Shown here: positions 16,737 through 25,369 of the stretch, one piece after another
How positions within the stretch are numbered: position 1 is the first letter of the stretch
Layout: each line of letters opens with the position of its first letter
DNA from: Alteromonas sp047556435
Lineage (GTDB): Bacteria; Pseudomonadota; Gammaproteobacteria; Enterobacterales; Alteromonadaceae
NCBI RefSeq assembly: GCF_047556435.1
Contig: NZ_CP180210.1
Span: 992,001-1,056,000 of the forward strand
Length of the DNA stretch: 64,000 nt
Reading direction: 5' to 3'
Made by a program: the position numbers and the translations under genes
Notes under the pieces: generated by a model
Seen by the model: the letters and a program-made list of their open reading frames with translations, nothing else
What the model was told of the DNA's origin: nothing
Database searches by the model: none

Positions 16737-19669
16737 TATCCCGCTTTCATAACCCATCATTACTTAGCGCAAGTGTAATTTCGGCGCTGATACTCGCCGG
16801 TTGTGCTACTGCTCCGCAGGAAGACACGCAGGTTGTTGCCACGCAAACCGATACGCCATTGCTGAACTCTCTGAATATCAAGCCGGTTTCGGTGACCCCC
16901 AGTGAAGCGCCCATTGCCCCACTGACCGAGCTACGGGACGGCTATGGCGTGATCCTGGAAAAACTTAACGACCCTGAACTGGCACAGCACATTCAGCTGA
17001 GGCTGGGAGATGTTGAGATGCTGCTGGCAGAAAAGCATCAGGCAGCAGGCACGCAGGATCCGAAAAGCAGCGACAACAGCAAAGCGTGGCAACGCGCGAT
17101 TGATACCTACGAGGCGTTGCTGGCCACCTATCCGGATGAAAAAACGCAGGAAGAAATACTGTACCAACTGTCCAGGGCGTATGACTTGCAGGGACAGACT
17201 GAGAACAGTGTCCGCGTGTTAACGCAGCTGTTGAAGGTGCAACCTGATTCTATTCACGCATCAGAGGCGTGGTTTCGTCTGGGCGAGGCCCATTATAGTA
17301 ATGACCGCTACCGGGAGGCCGCCAGAGCCTATCGCAACAGTATGGAGGTGGATGCCTCGGGTAACTTCTTTGTCATGTCAGCGTACATGAAAGGATGGTC
17401 GCACTATAAGCTTGAGCAGTTTGGTAATGCACTGGAAGCGTTCGATACGATGGTCGACGCCAGTTTCTCTGCGCTACCGGAAGCGGTATTTGCGTTTAAC
17501 GGAACCCCGCCTGAAGTTGCCATGCTGCCAAAAGGTGAACAAAAGCTGGTTTCAGATGCACTGCGCGTCATGGCTATTCTGTTTTCCTATCGGGGCGACG
17601 GCAAAGCCATCGCAGAATTTTACGCTGATCGTGAGCCTGCGCCACACAGTTATCTGGTGTACGACGAACTGGCACAGCAACATTTGAATAATGACCGTTA
17701 TCAAGACGCTGCTGATGTATATCTGGCGTTTGCATATCACCATGTTTCGCATCCGCTGTCTGTGGCGTTTTATGTCAAACATGTGGATGCGTACCTGTTG
17801 GGCGAGTTCCCGTCACTGGCGCTGGAGGCGAAAGCCGGTTTTGTGAATACGTTTGGCCGCACTTATGGTGTCTGGGATGAGTGGTCTGAGATCTACAGAG
17901 AAAAGTCGTCACCTTACCTCAGGGAATACTTAACTACGCTGTCTCAGTCTGAGCACAGCATCGCGCAGACGCTGGCGAAAACCAAGCCGGATGCGAGCCT
18001 GAATGAGCGTCAGGCGAAAATGGTGCGGGCACTGACCGATGTACAAAAAGACAAAGCCTACGCAAAGGCAGCGCGATACTACCGAGAGTTTATCAGCCTG
18101 TTTCCTGACGATGAGAGCACGCCGGATATGCAGTTCTTTCTGGCAGAGAGTTTATTCGAAGCGCAACAGTTCGCGGAATCTGTAGACGCCTACGAAACCT
18201 TTGCGTATGCCAACCTGAGCCATGAAAAGTCGGCGGAAGCGGCATATTCGGCACTGCTCGCGCACAATGAAATGGCGCTGGCCGGGAGTGGAGATACTGA
18301 CGCGCAGAATGCCAGCAGAAAACGGTTTGTCGATACATTTACCGGCGATCCGCGTGTTCTGCCTGTGGCGCAGACCCTCATGCAATATTACTTTGATAAC
18401 CAGCAATATGTGCAGGCCGCACAGTGGAGCGACTGGTTACTAGCTTATCAGCCTCCGGAAGGGGTAACTTTTACCCGCGAGGACGAAAACGCTGCGATAG
18501 TGGTTAAAGCGTACAGCCTTTACGGGTTGGAACACTATGCCGATGCGCAGCCGGTAGTTGAGCAATTGCTGACCCGTTTGCCTGCCTCAGATCCCAGAGT
18601 CGATGAGCTGAAACGTGCGTATGCCACTATCCTTTATCGTCAGGCAGATAGCGCCGTGGCGCAAAATAATCTGCCGGTAGCCATCACGTTTCTGGAAACC
18701 CTGATTGCGTCGCTGCCTGACAGTGATGCCAGAATTAATGCCCAGTACGATGTGATCAGTCACTTATTGACTGCACAGCGGTATGAAGAAGCGCAGCGCT
18801 GGCTGCTGGACTTTGAGAGTCGGTTCCCCGCGAATCCTCTTCAGGAAACGATCCCCGATAAGCTGCTGTTTGTCTACGAACAAACCGGTCAGTGGGACCG
18901 TGCCGCTGTTCACTTGCTAGCAACTTATAAGCAGTCTCCCACCACAGATGCCGGCCGCGAAGCACTGTGGCAGGCGGCGGAATATTTTGAACAGGCCAAT
19001 ATGAATTCAGAGGCCTTAGCTGCCTACCGTGACTACGCCCATGCGTTCCCCGAGCCCTTCTCTCAGGCAACAGAAGCGCGCTATAAAATGAGCGAATTTT
19101 ATCTGGCGAGGGGCGATGAAGCGAAACGCCGGTACTGGCTGAAAAAGCTGATGGACGCACAGGACGCTGCTGGCGATAAGGCAACAGGCCGTTCGCGGAC
19201 ACTGGCTGCAATGAGTGCAATGGTATTTGCCACTGATGCCGAAACGGTCTTTGAGCGCATTAAACTCACGGCACCACTGCGCGCGTCGCTGGTGGATAAG
19301 CGCGAAGCACTGGATAACGCGCTGGCGTCTTTCAATAAGGTTATCAGTTATGGTGTCAGAGATTACGTTACCGAAGCCAATCACCGGCTTGGTGAACTGT
19401 ATCTGACGTTGGCGAAAGATTTGATGGACTCTGAACGCCCGGAGGGGTTGTCCGCACTGGAATCAACGCAATACGACATCTTGCTTGAAGAACAGGCGTT
19501 TCCGTTTGAAGAGAAGGCGATAGACGTTTATGAGCTTAACGCGGCGCGAATTCCAGATGGTATTTATGATGAATGGATAAAGGCCAGTATGGCAAAGCTG
19601 GCGGCGTTATTGCCGGTTCGTTATCGCAAAGAAGAAATCACCGAGGTGCTTGATGAAGCCGATTTTTAA
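16733..19669 (+). CDS. large TPR lipoprotein
   Basis: Lipoprotein of 978 residues (lipobox ILAGC, Cys23) with many TPR units: EILYQLSRAYDLQGQTENSV, AWFRLGEAHYSNDRYREAAR, FLAESLFEAQQFAESVDAYE and others through to the C-terminus. It has a GGGAGGG ribosome-binding site inside the preceding gene. A long periplasmic superhelix anchored to the outer membrane would suit a structural part of a trans-envelope machine, comparable in kind to the TPR proteins of the Myxococcus Glt complex; direct orthology is not established. Its 3' end overlaps the next TPR gene by 17 bp. Confidence 0.78.
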   Translation: MISRFHNPSLLSASVISALILAGCATAPQEDTQVVATQTDTPLLNSLNIKPVSVTPSEAPIAPLTELRDGYGVILEKLNDPELAQHIQLRLGDVEMLLAEKHQAAGTQDPKSSDNSKAWQRAIDTYEALLATYPDEKTQEEILYQLSRAYDLQGQTENSVRVLTQLLKVQPDSIHASEAWFRLGEAHYSNDRYREAARAYRNSMEVDASGNFFVMSAYMKGWSHYKLEQFGNALEAFDTMVDASFSALPEAVFAFNGTPPEVAMLPKGEQKLVSDALRVMAILFSYRGDGKAIAEFYADREPAPHSYLVYDELAQQHLNNDRYQDAADVYLAFAYHHVSHPLSVAFYVKHVDAYLLGEFPSLALEAKAGFVNTFGRTYGVWDEWSEIYREKSSPYLREYLTTLSQSEHSIAQTLAKTKPDASLNERQAKMVRALTDVQKDKAYAKAARYYREFISLFPDDESTPDMQFFLAESLFEAQQFAESVDAYETFAYANLSHEKSAEAAYSALLAHNEMALAGSGDTDAQNASRKRFVDTFTGDPRVLPVAQTLMQYYFDNQQYVQAAQWSDWLLAYQPPEGVTFTREDENAAIVVKAYSLYGLEHYADAQPVVEQLLTRLPASDPRVDELKRAYATILYRQADSAVAQNNLPVAITFLETLIASLPDSDARINAQYDVISHLLTAQRYEEAQRWLLDFESRFPANPLQETIPDKLLFVYEQTGQWDRAAVHLLATYKQSPTTDAGREALWQAAEYFEQANMNSEALAAYRDYAHAFPEPFSQATEARYKMSEFYLARGDEAKRRYWLKKLMDAQDAAGDKATGRSRTLAAMSAMVFATDAETVFERIKLTAPLRASLVDKREALDNALASFNKVISYGVRDYVTEANHRLGELYLTLAKDLMDSERPEGLSALESTQYDILLEEQAFPFEEKAIDVYELNAARIPDGIYDEWIKASMAKLAALLPVRYRKEEITEVLDEADF

Positions 19670-20375
19670 GCACGTATTGCTGGCGGGTCTTTGCCTGGGG
19701 ATGGCCGCCTGTGCGACGAAGCCGGATACCGCACCTTCGCCTAATCCAGAAGCTGAAGAAACGGTAACGGAGTCGACGCCCCAAGTGGCAGATCCTAACG
19801 TTAAAAACGGACAGGCGCTGCTTGCCTCGATGAATTTGTACCAGCAAGCTAAAAAGCCGCTGACAGACGAGACCAAAGCATTGCTGGGTAAAGCACAGGA
19901 TGCGGTACAAAGCGGAGAGCGCGTCGATGCCGCCGGTTTGCTGGCACGACTGATGGCGCACCCTCAGCGTACCGCAACCATGTATGTGTTGCAGGGTGAC
20001 TATGCCTTGCAGACCGGGGAGGCGGATAAAGCGCAGGATTTTTACCGGCAGGCAGTCAATGCCAATCCATATACGTATTTTGCGCATAATCGCATTGCTA
20101 CCCTGCTCAGAGCAAAAGGGTTGTTTGATGAGGCGCTGATGCATTACAACCGGGCACTGGATGGCTGGGCAGGCTATGCGCCAGCGTATCGGAACCGGGG
20201 CATTCTTTATGATTTATATCTTGGAGATAAAGCGAAGGCGAAAGCCGACTATGAGCGCTACCGGGATATCCAACTGGCAAAACAGGATGACTTTGCCAGT
20301 ACATCTGAAGGTCGTGAAATTAATGCCTGGATTGCAGATTTATCACGCCAGATGGCGCAGACTGGAGGTCGCTGA
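19653..20375 (+). CDS. small TPR lipoprotein
   Basis: Lipoprotein of 240 residues (lipobox GMAAC, Cys about 20) with a Pro/Glu linker and then TPR repeats (YVLQGDYALQTGEADKAQDF, FAHNRIATLLRAKGLFDEAL, APAYRNRGILYDLYLGDKAK). The start at ATG 19653 follows GAGG by 6 bp. Size and layout recall the single TPR lipoprotein (GltE/AglT-like) of glt-type clusters, but this is inference. The TGA stop shares its A with the ATG of the next gene. Confidence 0.75.
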   Translation: MKPIFKHVLLAGLCLGMAACATKPDTAPSPNPEAEETVTESTPQVADPNVKNGQALLASMNLYQQAKKPLTDETKALLGKAQDAVQSGERVDAAGLLARLMAHPQRTATMYVLQGDYALQTGEADKAQDFYRQAVNANPYTYFAHNRIATLLRAKGLFDEALMHYNRALDGWAGYAPAYRNRGILYDLYLGDKAKAKADYERYRDIQLAKQDDFASTSEGREINAWIADLSRQMAQTGGR

Positions 20376-20683
20376 TGAAAACCGCTCTGACTATTTTCAC
20401 ATTGTTGGTGCTGTTGCCTTACAACGCCATGGCGCAGTCGGAAACACGCACTGAAAATAATGAGCCCTTGCGTCTGGAAGATACAATCAGGGGGAATAAG
20501 GAGCAACCCCGGGTACTGAGTATTGTGCCCTGGCAATTGCCAAAGTACCGTCCTATTGAAGGCGCGCTGGACTGGCAGCCCAGCCTGATATCGCCCCGGC
20601 CAATACATCGTGACAGCTTTACCCGACAGCTGTCAGTAGAACAGGTTATGCAGGGAAGCGGTGCAACAACAGAGCACGATTGA
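20375..20683 (+). CDS. small exported protein of unknown function
   Basis: Protein of 102 residues with a clear signal peptide (to about AMAQ). The mature part is short, polar and Pro/Arg-rich (GNKEQPRVLSIVPWQLPKYR), with no family I recognise. Its start overlaps the stop of the TPR lipoprotein by one base, which supports it being translated. It is followed by a 157-bp gap before the TolQ-like gene, where a second promoter could lie. Confidence 0.65.
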   Translation: MKTALTIFTLLVLLPYNAMAQSETRTENNEPLRLEDTIRGNKEQPRVLSIVPWQLPKYRPIEGALDWQPSLISPRPIHRDSFTRQLSVEQVMQGSGATTEHD

Positions 20684-20840
20684 CAATAGCGTTGCGGCTG
20701 GCATTTCATCTGTCACAGGTGGCTGATGAGGTCTCGGCAATACGTATAAACCCGGCCTGATATGTTAGTCAGGCGATAACGAAAACAACGGTAAATTGCG
20801 GTACAACAACGCAATACTGAAATTAAAGTGAGAGTTAGGT

Positions 20841-21506
20841 ATGGATTTCTTCAATGTTGTGGTTCGCTTCTTCCAGGAAGGTGGCCCGTTTATGTTTCCC
20901 ATTTCGCTGGTACTGGCATTAGGTATTGCTATTGCCATTGAGCGTTATGTGTTTCTGATCAACGCCAAAAGAACCAACAAGAGAGCGTTTGCGGAAATCG
21001 AGCCTATGCTCAATGCAAAGCAGTACGACTCCATTGTGCGATTAAGTGAGCGTGATGGCGCGCCAGTTACCAGGGTGATTGGTGCCGGTATTGCTCGCTT
21101 ACAACTAAGCCCTCGGCGCGAAGATGTAGAATACGCAATGGAAGAAGGATTAATGGAAACCATTCCGCGTCTTGAGAAGCGTACCCCTTACCTGGGTACA
21201 CTGGCGAACATTGCCACGTTGCTGGGTCTGTTAGGAACGATCATAGGTCTGATTGCCGCCTTCTCGGCGGTGGCCAATGCCGATCCGGCAGAAAAAGCGA
21301 GCCTGCTCTCTCAAAGTATCTCGGTGGCTATGAACACCACAGCCTTTGGTCTTATTTCTGCGATCCCACTACTGGCATTTCACGCCATGCTGCAAACCAA
21401 AACCACAGAGATTGTGGATAGCATGGAAATGGCAGGTGTGAAGTGCATTAACCTGTTGATGGCCAGAAAAACCTTATCTGCAAATACCCGCGCGTCTGAC
21501 GAGTAA
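20841..21506 (+). CDS. TolQ/ExbB/MotA-type proton-channel subunit
   Basis: Inner-membrane protein of 221 residues with three membrane segments (about 18-38, 118-140, 155-178). The conserved core is GLLGTIIGLIAAF and ISVAMNTTAFGLISAIPLLAFH, as in TolQ/ExbB/AglR channels that use the proton gradient to drive envelope work. One TolQ-like followed by two TolR-like genes and an AgmX-type linker is the layout of the Myxococcus AglR-AglQ-AglS motor. It begins a tight four-gene unit (gaps of 5 bp or overlaps of 4 bp). Confidence 0.9.
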   Translation: MDFFNVVVRFFQEGGPFMFPISLVLALGIAIAIERYVFLINAKRTNKRAFAEIEPMLNAKQYDSIVRLSERDGAPVTRVIGAGIARLQLSPRREDVEYAMEEGLMETIPRLEKRTPYLGTLANIATLLGLLGTIIGLIAAFSAVANADPAEKASLLSQSISVAMNTTAFGLISAIPLLAFHAMLQTKTTEIVDSMEMAGVKCINLLMARKTLSANTRASDE

Positions 21507-21511
21507 TTCCC

Positions 21512-22102
21512 ATGATGCTTAGAAGGCGAGTAAAGCGCCCTAAAGCCGATGCAGAGCTGGATATTACCTCGTTCATGAATCTCATGATCGTGTTGGTACC
21601 TGTGCTCTTAATGATGATGGTGTTTTCCCGTATTACCGTGATTGAACTGAGTCTGCCTGGTTTACAGGGCGAGAGTGCGGCAGAAGTCATCGAGCAGGAA
21701 AACCTGGAAGTACTGGTGGGAGAAGAAGGGATTGCCGTATTTTTTCCAGAAGGTTATTTGATTAAGGCCCTGCCTGTGAAAACGCAGGAAAATGGTGCGG
21801 TAGTGCAGGACTGGGACGGTTTGCAGCTTATTCTTAGACAGCTTAAGCAAACGCTGCTGGCAAAAGGGGCTGAGAAACAAGACGTGACTTTGCTGATAAA
21901 TGATTCCGTGCCGTACCAGCAAATAGTGACATTGCTGGAAACAACGCGCTCATATAAAGATGTGGTCGCAGCGTCGGTCGTCGATGCAGAGCTGTTTCCT
22001 GAAGTCGGCTTTGCAGAGGTACCTGCGGATTTGTCTGACTTAAACGCAATCCTTAGCGCCTCGCAACAGAACGATGATGCGCGTGCCGGAGGTGCCGAAT
22101 GA
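21512..22102 (+). CDS. TolR/ExbD-type subunit 1, membrane Asp replaced by Asn
   Basis: Protein of 196 residues with one N-terminal membrane segment (about 20-47) and a periplasmic domain. Aligning LDITSFMNLMIVLVP with the ExbD consensus NVTPFIDVMLVL puts Asn23 where ExbD/TolR has the proton-carrying Asp. The periplasmic part (VTLLINDSVPYQQIVTLLET) is ordinary for the family. It starts 5 bp after the TolQ-like gene and its stop overlaps the next gene by 4 bp. The loss of the Asp suggests a structural role beside the second, intact subunit. Confidence 0.85.
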   Translation: MMLRRRVKRPKADAELDITSFMNLMIVLVPVLLMMMVFSRITVIELSLPGLQGESAAEVIEQENLEVLVGEEGIAVFFPEGYLIKALPVKTQENGAVVQDWDGLQLILRQLKQTLLAKGAEKQDVTLLINDSVPYQQIVTLLETTRSYKDVVAASVVDAELFPEVGFAEVPADLSDLNAILSASQQNDDARAGGAE

Positions 22103-22617
22103 AGCAGTCTATGCGTGCCAAAAGAATGGAACGCCATCATAAGCGTCAGTCACAACAGGCGAAACTGAGTCTGGTGTCACTGATGGATATATTTACCATC
22201 CTGGTCTTTTTTCTCATGCTTAATGCGTCCGATGTCCAGGTGCTGGACAATCACAAGTCGGTGACGCTTCCGGAGGCGACATCCGAAACGCCAGCCAGAG
22301 AGACGTTATTGCTGCTGGTTAATAACCAGAGCCTGATATTGCAGGGGCAAAAAATTGCGAATGTCAGCGACGTGATGCAACAGGGCGAAGACACCATCGA
22401 CGCACTGGCAAGCGAACTGAATTATCGAAAAAAGCGTCGGCAGCTCTCTGACATAGCTGCAGCGCAGGAAGGCGAAGGCCTGCCTATTACCATTATGGGT
22501 GATGAGACAGTGCCTTATGCATTGCTTAAGAAAATTATGGCTACCTGCGCCAGTGAAGGCTATACGGATGTCGCGCTTGCAGTAGAGCAGATCCCGTCTG
22601 CGCAGGGGGATTCATGA
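22099..22617 (+). CDS. TolR/ExbD-type subunit 2, membrane Asp present
   Basis: Protein of 172 residues with a basic N-terminus, one membrane segment (about 27-46: SLMDIFTILVFFLML) with the conserved Asp at 30, and a periplasmic domain ending in TYPE-like strands (LLKKIMATCASEGYTDVALA). It would be the proton-conducting partner of the TolQ-like subunit. It is linked by ATGA overlaps to the genes on both sides, so translation of all four is coupled. Confidence 0.88.
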   Translation: MKQSMRAKRMERHHKRQSQQAKLSLVSLMDIFTILVFFLMLNASDVQVLDNHKSVTLPEATSETPARETLLLLVNNQSLILQGQKIANVSDVMQQGEDTIDALASELNYRKKRRQLSDIAAAQEGEGLPITIMGDETVPYALLKKIMATCASEGYTDVALAVEQIPSAQGDS

Positions 22618-23606
22618 GTGCTGTTGTAATGAACTCTCAGCTACCCTGGTCGTCGTCGGATCAGGAAAATAAGCGCTTTACACGTATTTCAGTGGTGGTG
22701 CTGGCGCTGACAATACTGTTGGCCGTTATTGTGCAACTTACCGAGATACCGCCAGTGCCCCGCGAAGAGGAAGAGAAGCTGCCTCCACAACTGGCAAGAA
22801 TAATTGAAACGGTTGAATTGCCTCCTCCGCCGGAAGTGAAGCCGGAGCCAGAGCCTGTGGTAGAGGAAACACCACCCCCGCCGGTGGAGACGCCAATACC
22901 GGAAGAGAAACCCGAGCCAAAGCCGGAACCGGTGAAAAAAGTCGAGCCGAAGCCGGAGCCAAAGCCGGAACCAACGCAGGAAGAAAAGGTGGCGGAAGCC
23001 AGAGAAAATGCGAAAAAGTCTGGGTTGCTGGCGTTTCAGGATGATCTGCTAAGTATGCGAGAGAGTGCGAACCTGGATAATCTGGCCGACACGCAAATGA
23101 TTGAGGGAGCCGGGCAGGCCGAAAAAACAGAGCGTAAGCGCATTGCCGCCGACCAGGTTACGCAAACCAGTGGTGGTGTACAGAATGCAGAAGTCAGCCA
23201 GAATATTGGTGCGCGTGGAGAGTTGGCGGGCCGCCGCACGACAGAGTTTGCCGCCCCTGAAGAGGGCGCGGCCTCGCTGGCAGCGAAACGTATTGAAGAA
23301 GAGTCTGAAGTGATAGGTAATCGCGATCTGGCCTCAATCCGGAAGATGCTGGATGCCAATAAAGGCGCAGTGTACTCCCTGTATCGTCGGGCATTACGAG
23401 AAGATCCTGCACTGCAGGGGAAAGTGACGATGAAACTGACGATTGAACCAGACGGCTCGGTCTCTGACATCAGTATTGTGAACAGTGAGCTCAATAATCC
23501 TGATTTGGAAAACAAGCTACTGGCCAGGGTGGCGATGATCAATTTCGGTGCACAAAATGTGTCACAAACGCAACTGGAATACGCCTTCAACTTCTTGCCT
23601 TACTAG
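22614..23606 (+). CDS. TonB-like energy transducer with AgmX/PglI-type C-terminal domain
   Basis: Protein of 330 residues. It has a short cytoplasmic N-terminus, one membrane helix (about 24-42), a long Pro/Glu/Lys spacer (about 70-125, PEPKPEP repeats) crossing the periplasm, and a C-terminal domain (about 235-330) with LYRRALREDPALQGKVTMKL and TIEPDGSVSDISIVNSELNN. That C-terminal pattern is the AgmX/PglI type known from Myxococcus gliding proteins and related to TonB. It would pass work from the TolQ/TolR motor to the outer-membrane parts of this cluster. It is the last gene of the series; a hairpin-forming repeat follows. Confidence 0.85.
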   Translation: MSAVVMNSQLPWSSSDQENKRFTRISVVVLALTILLAVIVQLTEIPPVPREEEEKLPPQLARIIETVELPPPPEVKPEPEPVVEETPPPPVETPIPEEKPEPKPEPVKKVEPKPEPKPEPTQEEKVAEARENAKKSGLLAFQDDLLSMRESANLDNLADTQMIEGAGQAEKTERKRIAADQVTQTSGGVQNAEVSQNIGARGELAGRRTTEFAAPEEGAASLAAKRIEEESEVIGNRDLASIRKMLDANKGAVYSLYRRALREDPALQGKVTMKLTIEPDGSVSDISIVNSELNNPDLENKLLARVAMINFGAQNVSQTQLEYAFNFLPY

Positions 23607-23624
23607 CGAGCGGTAATTAGTCGT

Positions 23625-23681
23625 CAGTGGTGATCTGCCCCGAGGCTAAAGGTAAGCCGGGTGAGGCTCGTGTCACCACTG
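23625..23681. terminator. inverted repeat between convergent genes, possible two-way terminator
   Basis: CAGTGGTGA (23625-23633) pairs perfectly with TCACCACTG (23673-23681); the loop between them is partly self-complementary. It sits between the stop of the AgmX-type gene and the stop of htpX. No strong T run follows on the plus strand, so terminator activity is only likely. Confidence 0.4.
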
Positions 23682-23690
23682 TATCCGCTT

Positions 23691-24566
23691 TTACCGTTTT
23701 CCAGTCAGCGCCTCAATACGCTTTTCAAGAGGTGGATGACTGGCAAACAGGGCCTGAACTTTACCGGCACTTATAGCAAACGCCGCCATCTCGTCTGGCA
23801 TCGGCGGTGCGTTTTGGTGCTGCTTTAGCCGCATCAATGCAGCGGCCATGCTGCGTCGGCTGGTCAAGGCGGCACCGCCCGCGTCAGCCCGAAACTCACG
23901 ATAACGCGAAAACCACATCACTATCATCATCGCCAATACACCCAAAATCAGCTCAGCAATGATAGACACAATCCAAAATGCAGGGCCGTGTCCACGTTCT
24001 ACCCTAAACATGACTCTGTCTACAATGAAGCCAATCACTCTGGATAGGAATACAACGAAAGTATTCATTACGCCTTGTAATAAAGCCATGGTAACCATGT
24101 CACCGTTAGCAACGTGACTGACTTCGTGCGCTAGCACCGCCTCTACTTCATCGTCGCTCATACCGCGCAGCAGGCCGGTACTGACTGCAACCAGCGCGTT
24201 GTTTTTATTCCATCCTGTAGCAAAAGCATTAAGTGAAGGGTGTTCAAAAATGCCTACCTCAGGCATCCCAATTCCTCTGGCGTCAGCCTGACGTTGCACG
24301 GTTTGTAACAACCAGCGCTCGGTGTTGTTGGCTGGCCTGTCAATCACGTGAACTCTCATGGAACGTTTGGCAAGAAATTTAGAGAGAAAAAGCGATATAA
24401 AAGAACCTGCAAATCCAATCACCGCAGAATAGATAAGCAACGCGTTAAGGTTAAGATCGACGCCATTTTGCCTTAGCAAACTGTCAATACCGAACAAACT
24501 GAAAGTGAGACTAAGTAACGCCAGAATGGCGATATTGGTGCCTAGAAAAAGAAATATACGTAACAC
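23691..24566 (-). CDS. htpX: membrane zinc protease HtpX
   Basis: Inner-membrane M48 protease of about 291 residues that degrades misfolded membrane proteins. Two N-terminal helices are followed by the zinc motif HEVSH (about 147-151), GIFEHPSLNAFATG upstream of it, two further membrane helices, and REFRADAGGA holding the third ligand region. I chose GTG at 24566 because GGAGG lies 9 bp upstream and the protein then begins MLRIFLFLGTN, matching E. coli HtpX; a TTG at 24572 is possible but only 3 bp from the same site. Single gene, convergent with the AgmX-type operon. Confidence 0.95.
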   Translation of the reverse strand: MLRIFLFLGTNIAILALLSLTFSLFGIDSLLRQNGVDLNLNALLIYSAVIGFAGSFISLFLSKFLAKRSMRVHVIDRPANNTERWLLQTVQRQADARGIGMPEVGIFEHPSLNAFATGWNKNNALVAVSTGLLRGMSDDEVEAVLAHEVSHVANGDMVTMALLQGVMNTFVVFLSRVIGFIVDRVMFRVERGHGPAFWIVSIIAELILGVLAMMIVMWFSRYREFRADAGGAALTSRRSMAAALMRLKQHQNAPPMPDEMAAFAISAGKVQALFASHPPLEKRIEALTGKR

Positions 24567-25369
24567 TGCCAACGTCCTCCGACTGATTTACCTGAGAATA
24601 TGGATGCGTTCCACTCAATTAACAAGATTTGTCATGAGGTATATCGATACTATTTTCCAATTCATGAAGCCGGACCCGATAAGCGCAAACGGATGTCGGG
24701 AAAAGCATGTATTTTTGACAGAAGCTACACTAATACAGCTTCAGACTTTCAAATGGATGGTGAATTTGAAAAGTGCAAGGTCAGTTGTGAGTAACGGGTT
24801 TATATTTAGGCCCGTCACAGACACGGTCGCAAAGTGAGGTTGAACCTGCCTCACGCACTACGGTAACTGTTTTATGCAAAAAGTGGTTAGGTCCAGGTTT
24901 GTTTATGGCGTAAAAACGTACCAGGCGACTTGATAACTCATCATGTGGACGCTGTCTACCGGCGTGAGGCTGGCTGGCAGCGTTCTGCCATTCCGGCCTC
25001 TCGCAGAGACGAGAAAATCCAGAAAACGGATAGCTGAAAACACAGTGCTATCATCGTCACACTTGCTCCGAGGATCACATCACTGGTGAGTGCGACACTT
25101 ACCAAGAAGACCACTGCAACGAGGCTGCAGGTTACCAGTACAGACTTTGTCATAACGATTACCGTTTGTTATCTCAGGGTAAGTATCTGCGACGCGCGGC
25201 AGAGGGGAAAGACGGACTTTTCTATGGTGATAATCTGATTAGTCGATTAAACCGGCGTGGCAACGCATGTAGCGTCAGTGGTTTCACCCCATGATCCTGC
25301 CAGCAAAGAATGTCAGCGCCATCTTTATGAAGCGCCAAAGTACGCTGGGACGCTGACAGCGATGGTAAG
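24567..25369. other. intergenic region between htpX and chrA
   Basis: About 800 bp with no gene I can support firmly. The only reasonable candidate is a 65-codon minus-strand frame (24956-25153), listed separately. The part next to htpX should carry its promoter. The remainder shows no repeats, RNA gene or protein remnant that I recognise. Confidence 0.4.
24956..25153 (-). CDS. possible small two-helix membrane protein
   Basis: A 65-residue frame starting with ATG. It contains two hydrophobic stretches (VLVTCSLVAVVFLVSVAL and VTMIALCFQLSVFWIFSSL) and a basic end, a plausible tiny membrane protein. The ribosome-binding site is weak and I know no family, so it may be chance. Confidence 0.25.
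   Translation of the reverse strand: MTKSVLVTCSLVAVVFLVSVALTSDVILGASVTMIALCFQLSVFWIFSSLREAGMAERCQPASRR

Noticed and set aside
22840..22980. Repetitive CCGGAGCCAAAG-like DNA
   Set aside because: It encodes the Pro/Glu/Lys periplasmic spacer of the TonB-like protein; not an independent DNA repeat or CRISPR.
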